Assembly: GCA_934351445.1 (NCBI GenBank)
Contig: CAKRIZ010000031.1
Coordinates: 1-27,724, forward strand
Direction: 5' to 3'
DNA length: 27,724 nt
DNA from: an uncultured Eubacterium sp.
Lineage (GTDB): Bacteria > Bacillota > Clostridia > Lachnospirales > Lachnospiraceae
In this document: positions 1 to 8,917 of the stretch, piece after piece
Layout of the letters: the number at the start of each line of letters is the position of its first letter
Position numbering within the stretch: position 1 is the first letter of the stretch
Position numbers and translations under genes: made by a program
The notes under the pieces: model-generated
What the model was told of the DNA's origin: nothing
The model's database searches: none
Seen by the model: the letters and a program-made list of their open reading frames with translations, nothing else

Positions 1-348
1 GTAGTTGAATAGAACATGCAAGCACTATCAACTCAGATGTAGAAGTAGCAGCGCGAGCAAAGGCGTGTCTGATTTTGTTGCCTTTGCACGATGGAGATGA
101 GACTTGTAACTCGTGGAAGCCGTAATTGAATCAGGTCGAAGCATTTGCTGCTGAGACCGTAAGAACATGATTCAGGTGTGCAAAAATTCCATTGCGAAGC
201 AATTTTACATGAATTTTTGCATCTTGGAACTGCAAGTTCCAAGAATGGTTCGTGCAATGAAAGTAAAACAGATATGCTTGCGGGAGCTGCGAGCTCTTAA
301 TCATGTGCTTGCATGCCCTAAAACCTAACAAAAATAGTTTCGCAAACG
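1..348. repeat. Large palindromic intergenic repeat (left end cut by the window)
   Basis: This stretch holds no convincing gene; the short frames in it follow the palindrome. Its two arms are imperfect inverted repeats of each other. CATGCAAGCAC near 15 pairs with GTGCTTGCATG near 305. GCAGCGCGAGC (from 48) pairs with the arm ending GGGAGCTGC (to 290). TGTCTG and TTGCACGA segments also pair. The middle (about 138-240) carries nested hairpins: GCAAAAATTC with GAATTTTTGC, and CTTGGAACT with AGTTCCAAG. The right end is TAGTTTCGCAAACG at about 335-348. A second copy lies in inverted orientation at 27532-27724. The outer left end is beyond the window, so full length and target duplication cannot be read. 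Confidence 0.8.
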
Positions 349-373
349 TCTACTTTTCACCATGTGTATTGTA

Positions 374-415
374 TGAAAACACAAAAGATACCAGTGACGT
401 TTCATTGGTATCTTT
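374..415 (-). terminator. Rho-independent terminator of the glnA-dapL operon
   Basis: Reading the minus strand after dapL, AAAGATACCA and TGGTATCTTT form a 10-bp stem (384-393 with 406-415) around a 12-base loop. A T-rich tract (TTTTGTGTTTT) follows. It lies about 50 bases past the dapL stop and separates the operon from the palindromic repeat. Confidence 0.75.
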
Positions 416-463
416 CGCTTCTTTAGTATCAAATTATCAATATTATGAATCTGTGAAAACAAT

Positions 464-1678
464 TTACAATGTCTTGATGCGCTCCAGTGCAGCGACGGTA
501 TTCTCGTAGCTGCCGAATGCGGTCAGACGGAAATATCCCTCACCACTCGGTCCAAAGCCGGAGCCGGGTGTACCTACGACATTTGCCTTTTCTAACAAGT
601 AGTCAAAGAACTCCCAGGATGTCATCGCATCCGGTGTCTTTAACCAGATGTACGGTGCATTCACGCCACCATATACCTCAAAACCAGCCTCCTGCAGACC
701 AGACTTGATCGTGGCTGCATTGCGCATGTAATAAGCGATCTGCTCCTTGAGCTGTGCCTTTCCGGCATCGGAGTAGACTGCCTCCCCGGCTCTCTGGATG
801 ATGTACGGTGCACCGTTGAATTTTGTGCCGTGGCGTCTCGCCCACATGCTGTGCAGTGATACCTCACCGCATTTCAGCTCCTTCGGGACTACGGTGTAGC
901 CCAGACGTACACCGGTAAATCCGGCATTCTTTGAAAAGCTCTTTAATTCAATCGCACAGGTCTTGGCTCCCTCACACTCATAGATGGAGTGTGCCACATG
1001 ATCTTCAGAAATATAAGCCTCATATGCTCCGTCATAGATGATGACCGCACCTACTTTGTTCGCATAATCAACCCACTCCTGAAGCTGCGCTTTCGTGATC
1101 GTCGTTCCGGTCGGGTTGTTCGGCAGACACAGGTAGATCATATCCGGTGTCTCCTCCGGGAACTCCGGTACGAATCCGTTTTCCCGCGTACAGGGCATAT
1201 AGATCACGTTGCTCCACATGCCGGTCTGTGCGTCATAAGTGCCGGTTCTGCCCGCCATGACATTAGAATCCACATATACCGGATAGACCGGATCACAAAC
1301 CGCGATACGGTTGTCCACGGAAAAGATCTCCTGAATGTTTCCGGAATCGCTCTTGGCTCCGTCTGATACAAAGATCTCATCAGGTGAAATGTCACAGCCG
1401 CGCGCCTTGTAATCGTTGTCAGCGATCGCTTTCCGCAAAAATTCATAGCCAAGATCCGGTGCATAGCCGTGGAAGGTTTCGGCATTGCCCATCTCGTCTA
1501 CTGCCCGGTGCATTGCCTCGATGATCGCCGGTGCGATCGGCTGTGTCACATCGCCGATTCCCAGACGGATGATCTGCTTATCCGGATGTGCCTCACTGAA
1601 TGCTGCTACCTTTTTCGCGATCGTGCTAAACAGATAGCTGCCCGGTAATTTCTGATAATTGTCATTAATCTGAAACAT
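464..1678 (-). CDS. dapL: LL-diaminopimelate aminotransferase
   Basis: A PLP-dependent fold-type I aminotransferase. It converts tetrahydrodipicolinate directly to LL-2,6-diaminopimelate using glutamate, the short DapL route to lysine and peptidoglycan. Evidence: the N-terminus MFQINDNYQKLPGSYLFS is typical of DapL. The substrate and cofactor motifs NNPTGT and YDGAYEAY are present, and the PLP lysine is in SFSKNAGFTG (about K250). At 404 residues it has the usual DapL length. A start at 1687 would be GTG overlapping the ribosome site; ATG at 1678 has AAAGGAG 8 bases upstream and gives the family N-terminus, so I chose it. It follows dapF by about 30 bases and is the last gene before the terminator. 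DapL makes the substrate of DapF, so the two act in consecutive steps. Confidence 0.96.
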   Translation of the reverse strand: MFQINDNYQKLPGSYLFSTIAKKVAAFSEAHPDKQIIRLGIGDVTQPIAPAIIEAMHRAVDEMGNAETFHGYAPDLGYEFLRKAIADNDYKARGCDISPDEIFVSDGAKSDSGNIQEIFSVDNRIAVCDPVYPVYVDSNVMAGRTGTYDAQTGMWSNVIYMPCTRENGFVPEFPEETPDMIYLCLPNNPTGTTITKAQLQEWVDYANKVGAVIIYDGAYEAYISEDHVAHSIYECEGAKTCAIELKSFSKNAGFTGVRLGYTVVPKELKCGEVSLHSMWARRHGTKFNGAPYIIQRAGEAVYSDAGKAQLKEQIAYYMRNAATIKSGLQEAGFEVYGGVNAPYIWLKTPDAMTSWEFFDYLLEKANVVGTPGSGFGPSGEGYFRLTAFGSYENTVAALERIKTL

Positions 1679-1707
1679 CTTTTTCACTCCTTTGTTCTAC
1701 TGTACTG

Positions 1708-2559
1708 CTAAAACTGTGATAAATCTATCTCCCCTTCATACACGACCGTCGCCGGTCCTGTCATGTATACCAGATCACTCTCCCGATCCCAGAGAATGCG
1801 GAGCGTGCCACCGAGCAGCTCGACCTCAACCTCGGTATCCGGTTTCGCATAGCCACACAATACAGCTGCGACAACCGTCGCACAGGTACCTGTACCGCAG
1901 GCAAGCGTTTCTCCGCTGCCGCGCTCCCATACACGCATCCGCAGATGTGTGTCATCGATCACATTCACAAACTCTGTATTCACACGATTCGGAAATGTCT
2001 CGTTATATTCAAAGCCCGGACCTATTTTTTCGAGATCCAGATTTCTCACATCCTCATCCATAAATGTCACACAATGCGGATTGCCCATTGATACGCAGGT
2101 GACCGCATAGGTCTGTTCACCGACCGTAAGCGGCTGGCTGACGATGGGACTTGCCGGAAAGACCGCGGGGATCTCAGCCGCCTCTAAAATCGGGGCACCC
2201 ATATTGACACGCACCTCCTGAACTTTACCATCTGCCACAGTCAGTTCCAGTGTCTTGATACCGGCCAGCGTCTCGATACGCACAGTCGTCTGATCCGTCA
2301 GACCGTAGTCATATACATACTTTCCAACACAACGGATGCCGTTTCCGCACATCTCCCCGCGCGAACCGTCTGCATTGTACATCACCATCTCAAAATCAGC
2401 GACCTTTGACGGACAAATAAGGATCAGTCCATCTGACCCGATTCCAAAATGACGGTCACTGACAAGCTTTGCGGTCTCCCCGGGATGCTCAACGGTCTCG
2501 TTCAGGCAATTCACATATACATAATCATTGCCACATCCATGCATTTTTGTAAATTTCAT
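1708..2559 (-). CDS. dapF: Diaminopimelate epimerase
   Basis: A cytoplasmic cofactor-independent epimerase that converts LL- to meso-diaminopimelate, the precursor of lysine and of the peptidoglycan cross-link. The two catalytic cysteines are visible: C71 in the MCGNGIRC motif and C221 in the ACGTGTC motif. The N-terminus MKFTKMHGCGNDY is diagnostic. A longer frame opens at a TTG at 2592, but ATG at 2559 has AAGGA about 8 bases upstream and matches the family start, giving 283 residues. It lies between the ANTAR gene (45-base gap) and dapL (about 30-base gap), all on the minus strand, so it is probably cotranscribed from the glnA side. Confidence 0.97.
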   Translation of the reverse strand: MKFTKMHGCGNDYVYVNCLNETVEHPGETAKLVSDRHFGIGSDGLILICPSKVADFEMVMYNADGSRGEMCGNGIRCVGKYVYDYGLTDQTTVRIETLAGIKTLELTVADGKVQEVRVNMGAPILEAAEIPAVFPASPIVSQPLTVGEQTYAVTCVSMGNPHCVTFMDEDVRNLDLEKIGPGFEYNETFPNRVNTEFVNVIDDTHLRMRVWERGSGETLACGTGTCATVVAAVLCGYAKPDTEVEVELLGGTLRILWDRESDLVYMTGPATVVYEGEIDLSQF

Positions 2560-2604
2560 ATCGTTATCCTTTTCTTTTTCCTTTCTGCCCAAAAACAGGT
2601 ATGA

Positions 2605-3150
2605 TTAGCAGCTCATCAGGCTGAGAATCATATCCGCCGTCTCGACGACTCCCGTACCGTTGTCCATGCTTGCCTTCTGCAGATAACGGTGTGCTTCCGG
2701 CTCTGTCAGGCCGTTCCGTTCCATCAGAAGCATTTTTGCCCGTTCAATCGTCTGCTGTTCTTCCTGCGACCGTACACGCGGCTTGGCACGCATCTTTTTG
2801 CGCCAGCGTGAATACGCATAGCTCATGACTTCCATCGTAGACAACAATTCATTCACATGCAACGGTGTCGGTAAACTGAAAATATCAGAGATGGTACGTG
2901 CCTCTACATAATCCTTTGGTCCGATCATCAGAAACTGAAAATTTCTGCCTGCATTGTCATAGATATCGATCGCCATGCCATCAACCAGCTTATAGTTGCT
3001 GACAATGATCCCGCTGTCACACTCACTCGCCGCCTGCAGTGCCTGCGCGACAGTAGATACCGATGCATCCACTGTATAGCCGGCTTTGCGCAGTACATTT
3101 TTCAGACTTCGTGCTGTTTCCTGTTTTGGAAATACTAAAATAATGTTCAT
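2605..3150 (-). CDS. ANTAR-domain RNA-binding regulator with a degenerate receiver
   Basis: About 181 residues. Residues 1-115 resemble a response-regulator receiver fold. The C-terminal third (about 125-181; ERAKMLLMERNGLTEPEAHR) matches ANTAR domains, which bind tandem hexaloop hairpins in RNA and prevent termination. The receiver looks non-canonical: the acidic pair expected after beta-1 is replaced by VFPKQ, and the phosphoacceptor region reads IIVSNYKLVDG without Asp at the expected place. Phosphorylation is therefore doubtful. Start ATG 3150 has GGAGAG upstream; the longer frame to 3195 overlaps glnA and lacks such a site. It follows glnA by 19 bases. A clostridial glnA-linked ANTAR antiterminator (GlnR of C. 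saccharobutylicum) is known, so a role in nitrogen control is likely but inferred. Confidence 0.88.
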   Translation of the reverse strand: MNIILVFPKQETARSLKNVLRKAGYTVDASVSTVAQALQAASECDSGIIVSNYKLVDGMAIDIYDNAGRNFQFLMIGPKDYVEARTISDIFSLPTPLHVNELLSTMEVMSYAYSRWRKKMRAKPRVRSQEEQQTIERAKMLLMERNGLTEPEAHRYLQKASMDNGTGVVETADMILSLMSC

Positions 3151-3169
3151 ACGTGTGAGTCTCTCCGGT

Positions 3170-4501
3170 CTAGAATTTGTACAGATATTCCTCAAGCTCC
3201 CAATCGGTCACCTGTGTGCGGTAAGTTACCCACTCCTGCTTTTTGATCTTCAGCAGCTTGTTGCAGATATGGTTGCCGAGTACGTTACGGACAAACTCAT
3301 CTGCCTCGAACCAGTCGATCGCTTCTTTTAACGATTCCGGCAGACGCGCAATATTGAGTGTCTCCTTTTCCGCATCACTCATTGCAAACACGTTCATCTG
3401 TACTTCTGCCGGGGGCTTGATCTGATTTTTGATACCATCGAGGCCCGCTGCCAGACAAAGTGCCAGTGCCAGATACGGATTCATGGACGGATCAGGGTTC
3501 CGCAGCTCGATACGTTTATTGGAATCCTTGACCATCGGAATACGGATTAACGGTGTGCGGTTCGTAAATGACCATGCCACGTCCGTCGGCGCTTCATATC
3601 CGGGCACCAGTCTCTTATACGAATTGACTAACGGATTCATGATCAGTGTCATAGCCTGGATATGCTTCATGATACCGCCAATAAAATAATATGCTTCTTT
3701 GCTCAGTCCATACCTGCCTTCGGGATCATAGAAGATATTTTCCCCATCACGTGTCAGAGACATGTTCAGATGCACACCACTGCCTGCTACATCTGCCTTG
3801 GGCTTGGGCATAAAACTCGCAAACAACCCATGGCGCTTTGCGACTGTCTTTACAGCCAGTTTAAATGTCATGAAATCATCTGCAATCGCCAGTGCCTGCT
3901 TATATTTAAAATCTACCTCGTGCTGTCCGGCTGCCACCTCATGATGGGAAGCATCGATCTCACAACCCATATCCTCCATCGTCAGTACAATATCACGGCG
4001 TGCGTTCTCACCGGAATCATTCGGTCCCAGGTCAAAATATCCGGCCCGCTCTCTCGTCTCCAGTGTGGGATTGCCCTCGTCATCAGTATTCAACAGGAAA
4101 AACTCGCATTCAGGTCCTACCTGAAACTCATATCCCATCTCCTTGGCATCTGCAATCACGCGCTTCAATACGCCACGCGGATCTCCCTTGTACGGCTTCT
4201 CGTTCGCACCATACACGTCACAGATAATACGCGCTACTTTTCCCTGCTGCGGACGCCACGGAAAGATCGCAAATGTATCCAGATCGGGATACAGATACAT
4301 GTCGGATTCCTCCACACGCGCAAATCCCTCAATCGATGAACCATCAAACACATACTGGTTGTTCAGTGCACGCTCCAGCTGAGTTTTTGTGATCGCAACA
4401 TTTTTGAGTGTGCCGAACAAATCTGTGAACTGCAGTCGGATAAACTCGACATCCTCATCTTCTACCAATTGTAAAATATCCTGTTTTGTGTAATGTGACA
4501 T
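3170..4501 (-). CDS. glnA: Glutamine synthetase, type I (GSI-alpha)
   Basis: Makes glutamine from glutamate, ammonia and ATP; a cytoplasmic dodecamer. Motifs in order: the beta-grasp N-terminus (about 1-105) with DGSSIEGF, the catalytic region GPECEFF, the ammonia-site and ATP motifs HHEVAAGQHEVDFKY and MPKP, NRTPLIRIP, and the glutamate-site region RIELRNPDPSMNPYLA. At 443 residues it has the GSI-alpha length of Gram-positive enzymes and lacks the insertion and adenylylation-site region of the GSI-beta type. ATG 4501 has AAGGAGAACACACAA directly upstream. It heads the minus-strand operon with the ANTAR regulator, dapF and dapL. About 460 bases of repeat-rich sequence lie upstream. Confidence 0.98.
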   Translation of the reverse strand: MSHYTKQDILQLVEDEDVEFIRLQFTDLFGTLKNVAITKTQLERALNNQYVFDGSSIEGFARVEESDMYLYPDLDTFAIFPWRPQQGKVARIICDVYGANEKPYKGDPRGVLKRVIADAKEMGYEFQVGPECEFFLLNTDDEGNPTLETRERAGYFDLGPNDSGENARRDIVLTMEDMGCEIDASHHEVAAGQHEVDFKYKQALAIADDFMTFKLAVKTVAKRHGLFASFMPKPKADVAGSGVHLNMSLTRDGENIFYDPEGRYGLSKEAYYFIGGIMKHIQAMTLIMNPLVNSYKRLVPGYEAPTDVAWSFTNRTPLIRIPMVKDSNKRIELRNPDPSMNPYLALALCLAAGLDGIKNQIKPPAEVQMNVFAMSDAEKETLNIARLPESLKEAIDWFEADEFVRNVLGNHICNKLLKIKKQEWVTYRTQVTDWELEEYLYKF

Positions 4502-4563
4502 TTGTGTGTTCTCCTTTATATATATGAAAAATTTACAGGTAATTTCAAAACAAATTTTATACA

Positions 4564-4581
4564 GGCTGTCTGGCGACAGCC
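4564..4581. repeat. Perfect hairpin upstream of glnA
   Basis: GGCTGTC and GACAGCC form a perfect 7-bp GC-rich stem around a 4-base loop. On the minus strand, toward glnA, it is followed by TGTATAAAATTTTGTTTTG. It could be a weak terminator or attenuator 63 bases before the glnA start, or just the edge of the adjacent repeat module. Confidence 0.6.
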
Positions 4582-4610
4582 ACAGTAGTATCCCGATCAG
4601 TCTGCTCCAG

Positions 4611-4741
4611 TTGCCCGGCGGTGTCTCGCTGTTTCTTCAGCCTTGGCTCGATGTGTCTTTCGCTTTGCTCACACACATAGCCTGCGGCTTTCAGATATGA
4701 CAAGAAGATCGTTATTAAATCGCTCGCACTTCGCCGGGCAA
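4611..4741. repeat. 131-bp module with 10-bp perfect inverted ends, between hisA-like gene and glnA
   Basis: The ends are TTGCCCGGCG (4611-4620) and CGCCGGGCAA (4732-4741), a perfect 10-bp inverted repeat. Internal sequence includes GTGTCTTTCGCTTTGCTCACAC, which can fold. I see no matching flanking duplication and no second copy in this window, so mobility is not shown. There is no plausible gene in it. Confidence 0.55.
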
Positions 4742-4777
4742 AAGTCGCAGCTGACGGGAACTACTGCAACTGTCGCA

Positions 4778-4936
4778 GCAGCGCGAGCAAAGTCATGTCT
4801 GATTTTGCTGCCTTTGCACGATGGAGATGAGACTCGTAACTCGTGGAAGCCATTGCTGAACACGAGTTAGGATTTTCTGAGGCTCAGCGGAATGGGTCGT
4901 GCAATAAAGCAAAACAGACATGCTTGCGGGAGCTGC
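4778..4936. repeat. Palindromic repeat, divergent copy of the element at 1-348
   Basis: The left arm (4778 to about 4850) and right arm (about 4889-4936) match the arms of the repeat at 48-120 and 245-290 (shared GCAGCGCGAGCAAA, TGCACGATGGAGATGAGAC, ATGCTTGCGGGAGCTGC), and are imperfect inverted repeats of each other. The centre differs: instead of the nested hairpins it has a short GCTGA/TCAGC hairpin. The outer CATGCAAGCAC and TTTGCGAAAC ends are missing. It lies just past the hisA-like stop codon. Confidence 0.7.
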
Positions 4937-4963
4937 AACTATGAAATGTGATGCTCACTTGCT

Positions 4964-5737
4964 TTAAATACGCTCGCACACCTCATCAAAGCGAAGCTGC
5001 CCCCCAAACAGATCGAGTGCGCTGCCAATCGTAACATTCACCCGGTCGTTTCCGAGTGTGCGCAGCTCGTCAAGATCTGCGAAACTGCTCACTCCCCCTG
5101 CGTAGGTCACCGGGATGCCGTCCCAGCTTCCAAGCATGGTCACCAGTTCCTGTTCGATACCATGCGCCTTGCCCTCGACATCCACCGCATGGATCAAAAA
5201 CTCATCCGCATAACCGGACAGGCGGTCAAACAATTGCGGGCAGACACGTTCCTCTGTCAGTCTCTGCCATCGGTCTGTCGCCACATAATAATCGCCATCC
5301 AGCTGTCTCCTGCAGCTCAGATCCAACACCAGATGTTCCTTTCCGACTGCCTGCACCAGGCGCTCCAGCCGGTCAAAGCGTATCCTCCCATCCGCAAACA
5401 CATATGACGTGACGATCACATGGCTTGCTCCAGCGGCAATAAAATCTGCGGCATTGTCTGCCGTGATACCACCGCCGATCTGCAATCCGCCCGGATATGC
5501 AGCCAGCGCCGCGAGCGCCTGTGCCTTTGTTGCCGCATAATAATCGGAATCCACCGCATTGAGCAGGATCACATGTCCGCCACGCAGCCCCCGCGTCCGG
5601 TACAACGTGGCATAATCTGCCGCCGAGCGTTCACTCACAAAATTTTCTGCCGCCACATCACCTGCATCACGCAGACTGCTGCCAACGATCTGTTTGACCT
5701 TGCCATTATGGATATCTATACAGGGTCGGAACTCCAT
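4964..5737 (-). CDS. hisA: Phosphoribosylformimino-5-aminoimidazole carboxamide ribotide isomerase, eukaryote-type HisA
   Basis: Catalyses the ProFAR to PRFAR isomerisation of histidine synthesis in a TIM barrel. Its sequence resembles fungal and plant HisA (yeast HIS6) far more than ordinary bacterial HisA: RPCIDIHNGKVKQIVGSSL at the N-terminus, the NFVSE segment, LQIGGGI, VIVTSYVF, LVLDLSCRR, EFLIHAVDVEG, VTYAGGVSS, and GSALDLFGG near the end. The catalytic acids fit D8 (CIDIH) and the aspartate in DLSCR. 257 residues. ATG 5737 has AAAGGTGG upstream. No other his gene is in the window. It is a stand-alone gene, separated from glnA by repeat sequence. A eukaryote-type HisA is known in some Clostridia, so transfer is probably ancient. 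Confidence 0.93.
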   Translation of the reverse strand: MEFRPCIDIHNGKVKQIVGSSLRDAGDVAAENFVSERSAADYATLYRTRGLRGGHVILLNAVDSDYYAATKAQALAALAAYPGGLQIGGGITADNAADFIAAGASHVIVTSYVFADGRIRFDRLERLVQAVGKEHLVLDLSCRRQLDGDYYVATDRWQRLTEERVCPQLFDRLSGYADEFLIHAVDVEGKAHGIEQELVTMLGSWDGIPVTYAGGVSSFADLDELRTLGNDRVNVTIGSALDLFGGQLRFDEVCERI

Positions 5738-5777
5738 TTTTAACCACCTTTGTCCATTCTGATTTTTTACTTTTTAG

Positions 5778-5786
5778 AGTGTAGCA
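5778..5786 (-). promoter_or_regulatory. Possible extended -10 promoter for the hisA-like gene
   Basis: On the minus strand TG-C-TACACT forms an extended -10 about 45 bases upstream of the ATG. A T-rich stretch including TTGTTT lies about 15 bases further upstream as a poor -35. This is the best promoter-like match in the divergent 5738-5999 gap for this direction. Confidence 0.4.
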
Positions 5787-5850
5787 CAATTTTACGAAAA
5801 ACAAAATATTTAACTCTCATTTTTTTACAATATTAAGTTTGTACGTTCCA

Positions 5851-5879
5851 TTGACATTGTTTTTCATTTTTTGTATCAT
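5851..5879 (+). promoter_or_regulatory. Sigma-A type promoter of guaB
   Basis: TTGACA (5851-5856), a 17-base spacer and TATCAT (5874-5879) give a near-consensus vegetative promoter. The expected start near 5886 leaves an mRNA leader of about 115 bases. Confidence 0.8.
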
Positions 5880-5902
5880 AGATACATTAACGATACATTC
5901 AT

Positions 5903-5933
5903 CCGGCATCCGTAAAACACCCTGTGATGCCGG
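5903..5933 (+). promoter_or_regulatory. Stem-loop in the guaB leader
   Basis: CCGGCATC (5903-5910) and GATGCCGG (5926-5933) are perfect 8-base complements around a 15-base loop, just downstream of the predicted transcription start. No T-tract follows, so it is not a terminator. It does not match a purine riboswitch. It may stabilise the mRNA or bind a protein; the function is unknown. Confidence 0.5.
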
Positions 5934-5978
5934 CATCATGAAAAAATCGGATTCAAAGAATTCACAAATTCAGATTAA

Positions 5979-7457
<1,479 letters not shown>

Positions 7458-7478
7458 AATCAAGCGGAAAATATATGC

Positions 7479-7514
7479 AAAAAAGGAAAGCGAATATCTT
7501 CGCTTTCCTTTTTT
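7479..7514. terminator. Bidirectional terminator between guaB and radA
   Basis: GGAAAGCGAA (7485-7494) and TTCGCTTTCC (7499-7508) make a perfect 10-bp stem with a 4-base loop. It is flanked by six A and six T, so it can end transcription from guaB (plus) and from radA (minus). Confidence 0.93.
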
Positions 7515-7534
7515 ATGCTTTAAATACTACGATT

Positions 7535-8902
7535 CTACATCAGGTCAACCGCTTCCCGCACATTGCTCACACCGATCAGCCGGATGTTTCCACTATGCTG
7601 TAATCCATCGAGACAGACCTTCGGCAAAATACATGTCTCAAATCCCAGCTTTGCAGCCTCTGCCACGCGCTGCGCAGGCATACTGACCGCACGGACTTCG
7701 CCGCTGAGCCCTACTTCACCGAAACAGATCGTCTTTTCATCAATCGGCCGGTTTTTAAAGCTGGAAATCAACGCCAGCACAATCCCCAGGTCAATCGCGG
7801 GCTCGTTCATACGGATACCGCCTGCAATATTTACATACGCATCACATTCTGACATTTTTAGATTCAAGCGTTTTTCCAATACTGCCATGAGCAGATTGAC
7901 ACGGTTAAAATCCGTACCTGCCGCTGTCCGCCTCGGAATGCCAAAATTGGAATGGCAGACCAACGCCTGTATCTCGATCAGAATCGGCCGGCTGCCTTCC
8001 ATTGAACACGCCACCACAGATCCGGAAGCATGCTCCGGCTTACCGCTCAGCATATATTCGGATGGATTCTCCACTTCCCGCAGCCCATCGGCGCACATCT
8101 CAAACACACCGATTTCATTCGTGGAGCCAAAACGGTTTTTTACACCGCGCAAAATGCGGTAAGAAGCATACCGGTCACCTTCAAAATATAACACGGTATC
8201 TACCATATGCTCCAATACACGCGGTCCCGCTACGACACCTTCCTTTGTCACGTGTCCGACAATGAATACGGTCACTCCGCTGCCTTTTGCAATCTGCATG
8301 AGCGCCGCGGTCGCTTCGCGCACCTGTGAGACTGAACCGGGAGCCGAACTGATGGCCTCATCATACATCGTCTGGATAGAATCAATCACAACAATCTGTG
8401 GTTTATCGTTCTCAATCGTCTGTCTGATATCATCCAGATTCGTCTCGCAAAACAGCTTCAGCGCATCTGTAAATTCCCCAATCCGCCGTGCGCGGATCTT
8501 AATCTGCTGCAGTGACTCCTCCCCGGAAACATACAATACGTGTATATTCTGATCTGCCAGATTCTTGCATACCTGCAGCAGCAGTGTAGATTTACCGATA
8601 CCCGGATCACCACCCACGAGTATCATCGAACCGGGCACAATGCCTCCACCCAGCACACGGTCGAGTTCCGGCATTCCACTCGAACACCGCTGCTCCTCGT
8701 GCAGCTCAATCGCACTGATCGGCTGCGGCTGGAGACGCACATGCGCCGCTGTTTTTGTCCCTGCTTTTGCCTGTGTACGCTTATCTACGATCTCCTCCAC
8801 AAAGCTGTTCCACTCATGGCAGCCGGGACACTGTCCCATCCACTTGGAAGATTCGTAACCACATGACTGGCAAAAATATACGGTTGTCTTTCCTTTTGCC
8901 AT
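7535..8902 (-). CDS. radA: DNA repair protein RadA (Sms)
   Basis: A RecA-like ATPase and DnaB-like helicase that assists branch migration in recombinational repair. Domains in order: a C4 zinc finger (C11, C14, C25, C28), a RecA core with Walker A GGDPGIGKST (97-106), the RadA-specific KNRFG motif, and a C-terminal Lon-protease-like domain (SGEVRAVSMPAQRVAEAAKLGF). At 455 residues it is full length. ATG 8902 has AAGGTAG upstream. It is the last gene of the group with the 136-residue protein and clpC; clpC-radA linkage is common in Firmicutes. Confidence 0.97.
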   Translation of the reverse strand: MAKGKTTVYFCQSCGYESSKWMGQCPGCHEWNSFVEEIVDKRTQAKAGTKTAAHVRLQPQPISAIELHEEQRCSSGMPELDRVLGGGIVPGSMILVGGDPGIGKSTLLLQVCKNLADQNIHVLYVSGEESLQQIKIRARRIGEFTDALKLFCETNLDDIRQTIENDKPQIVVIDSIQTMYDEAISSAPGSVSQVREATAALMQIAKGSGVTVFIVGHVTKEGVVAGPRVLEHMVDTVLYFEGDRYASYRILRGVKNRFGSTNEIGVFEMCADGLREVENPSEYMLSGKPEHASGSVVACSMEGSRPILIEIQALVCHSNFGIPRRTAAGTDFNRVNLLMAVLEKRLNLKMSECDAYVNIAGGIRMNEPAIDLGIVLALISSFKNRPIDEKTICFGEVGLSGEVRAVSMPAQRVAEAAKLGFETCILPKVCLDGLQHSGNIRLIGVSNVREAVDLM

Positions 8903-8917
8903 CTATTTTCTGCTACC

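Noticed and set aside
33..331. Overlapping short minus-strand frames at the window start
   Set aside because: They lie inside the palindromic repeat, have no ribosome site of note, and the parts repeated at the other window end are explained by DNA repeat structure, not protein conservation.
4502..4760. ANTAR target (paired hexaloop hairpins) in the glnA leader
   Set aside because: One stem GCTG with loop AAGAAA and the nearby 7-bp hairpin were considered, but the loops do not show the A1/G4 pattern and the second loop has four bases.
4506..4870. Short frames on both strands upstream of glnA
   Set aside because: They track the inverted-repeat modules and show no family motifs or credible starts.
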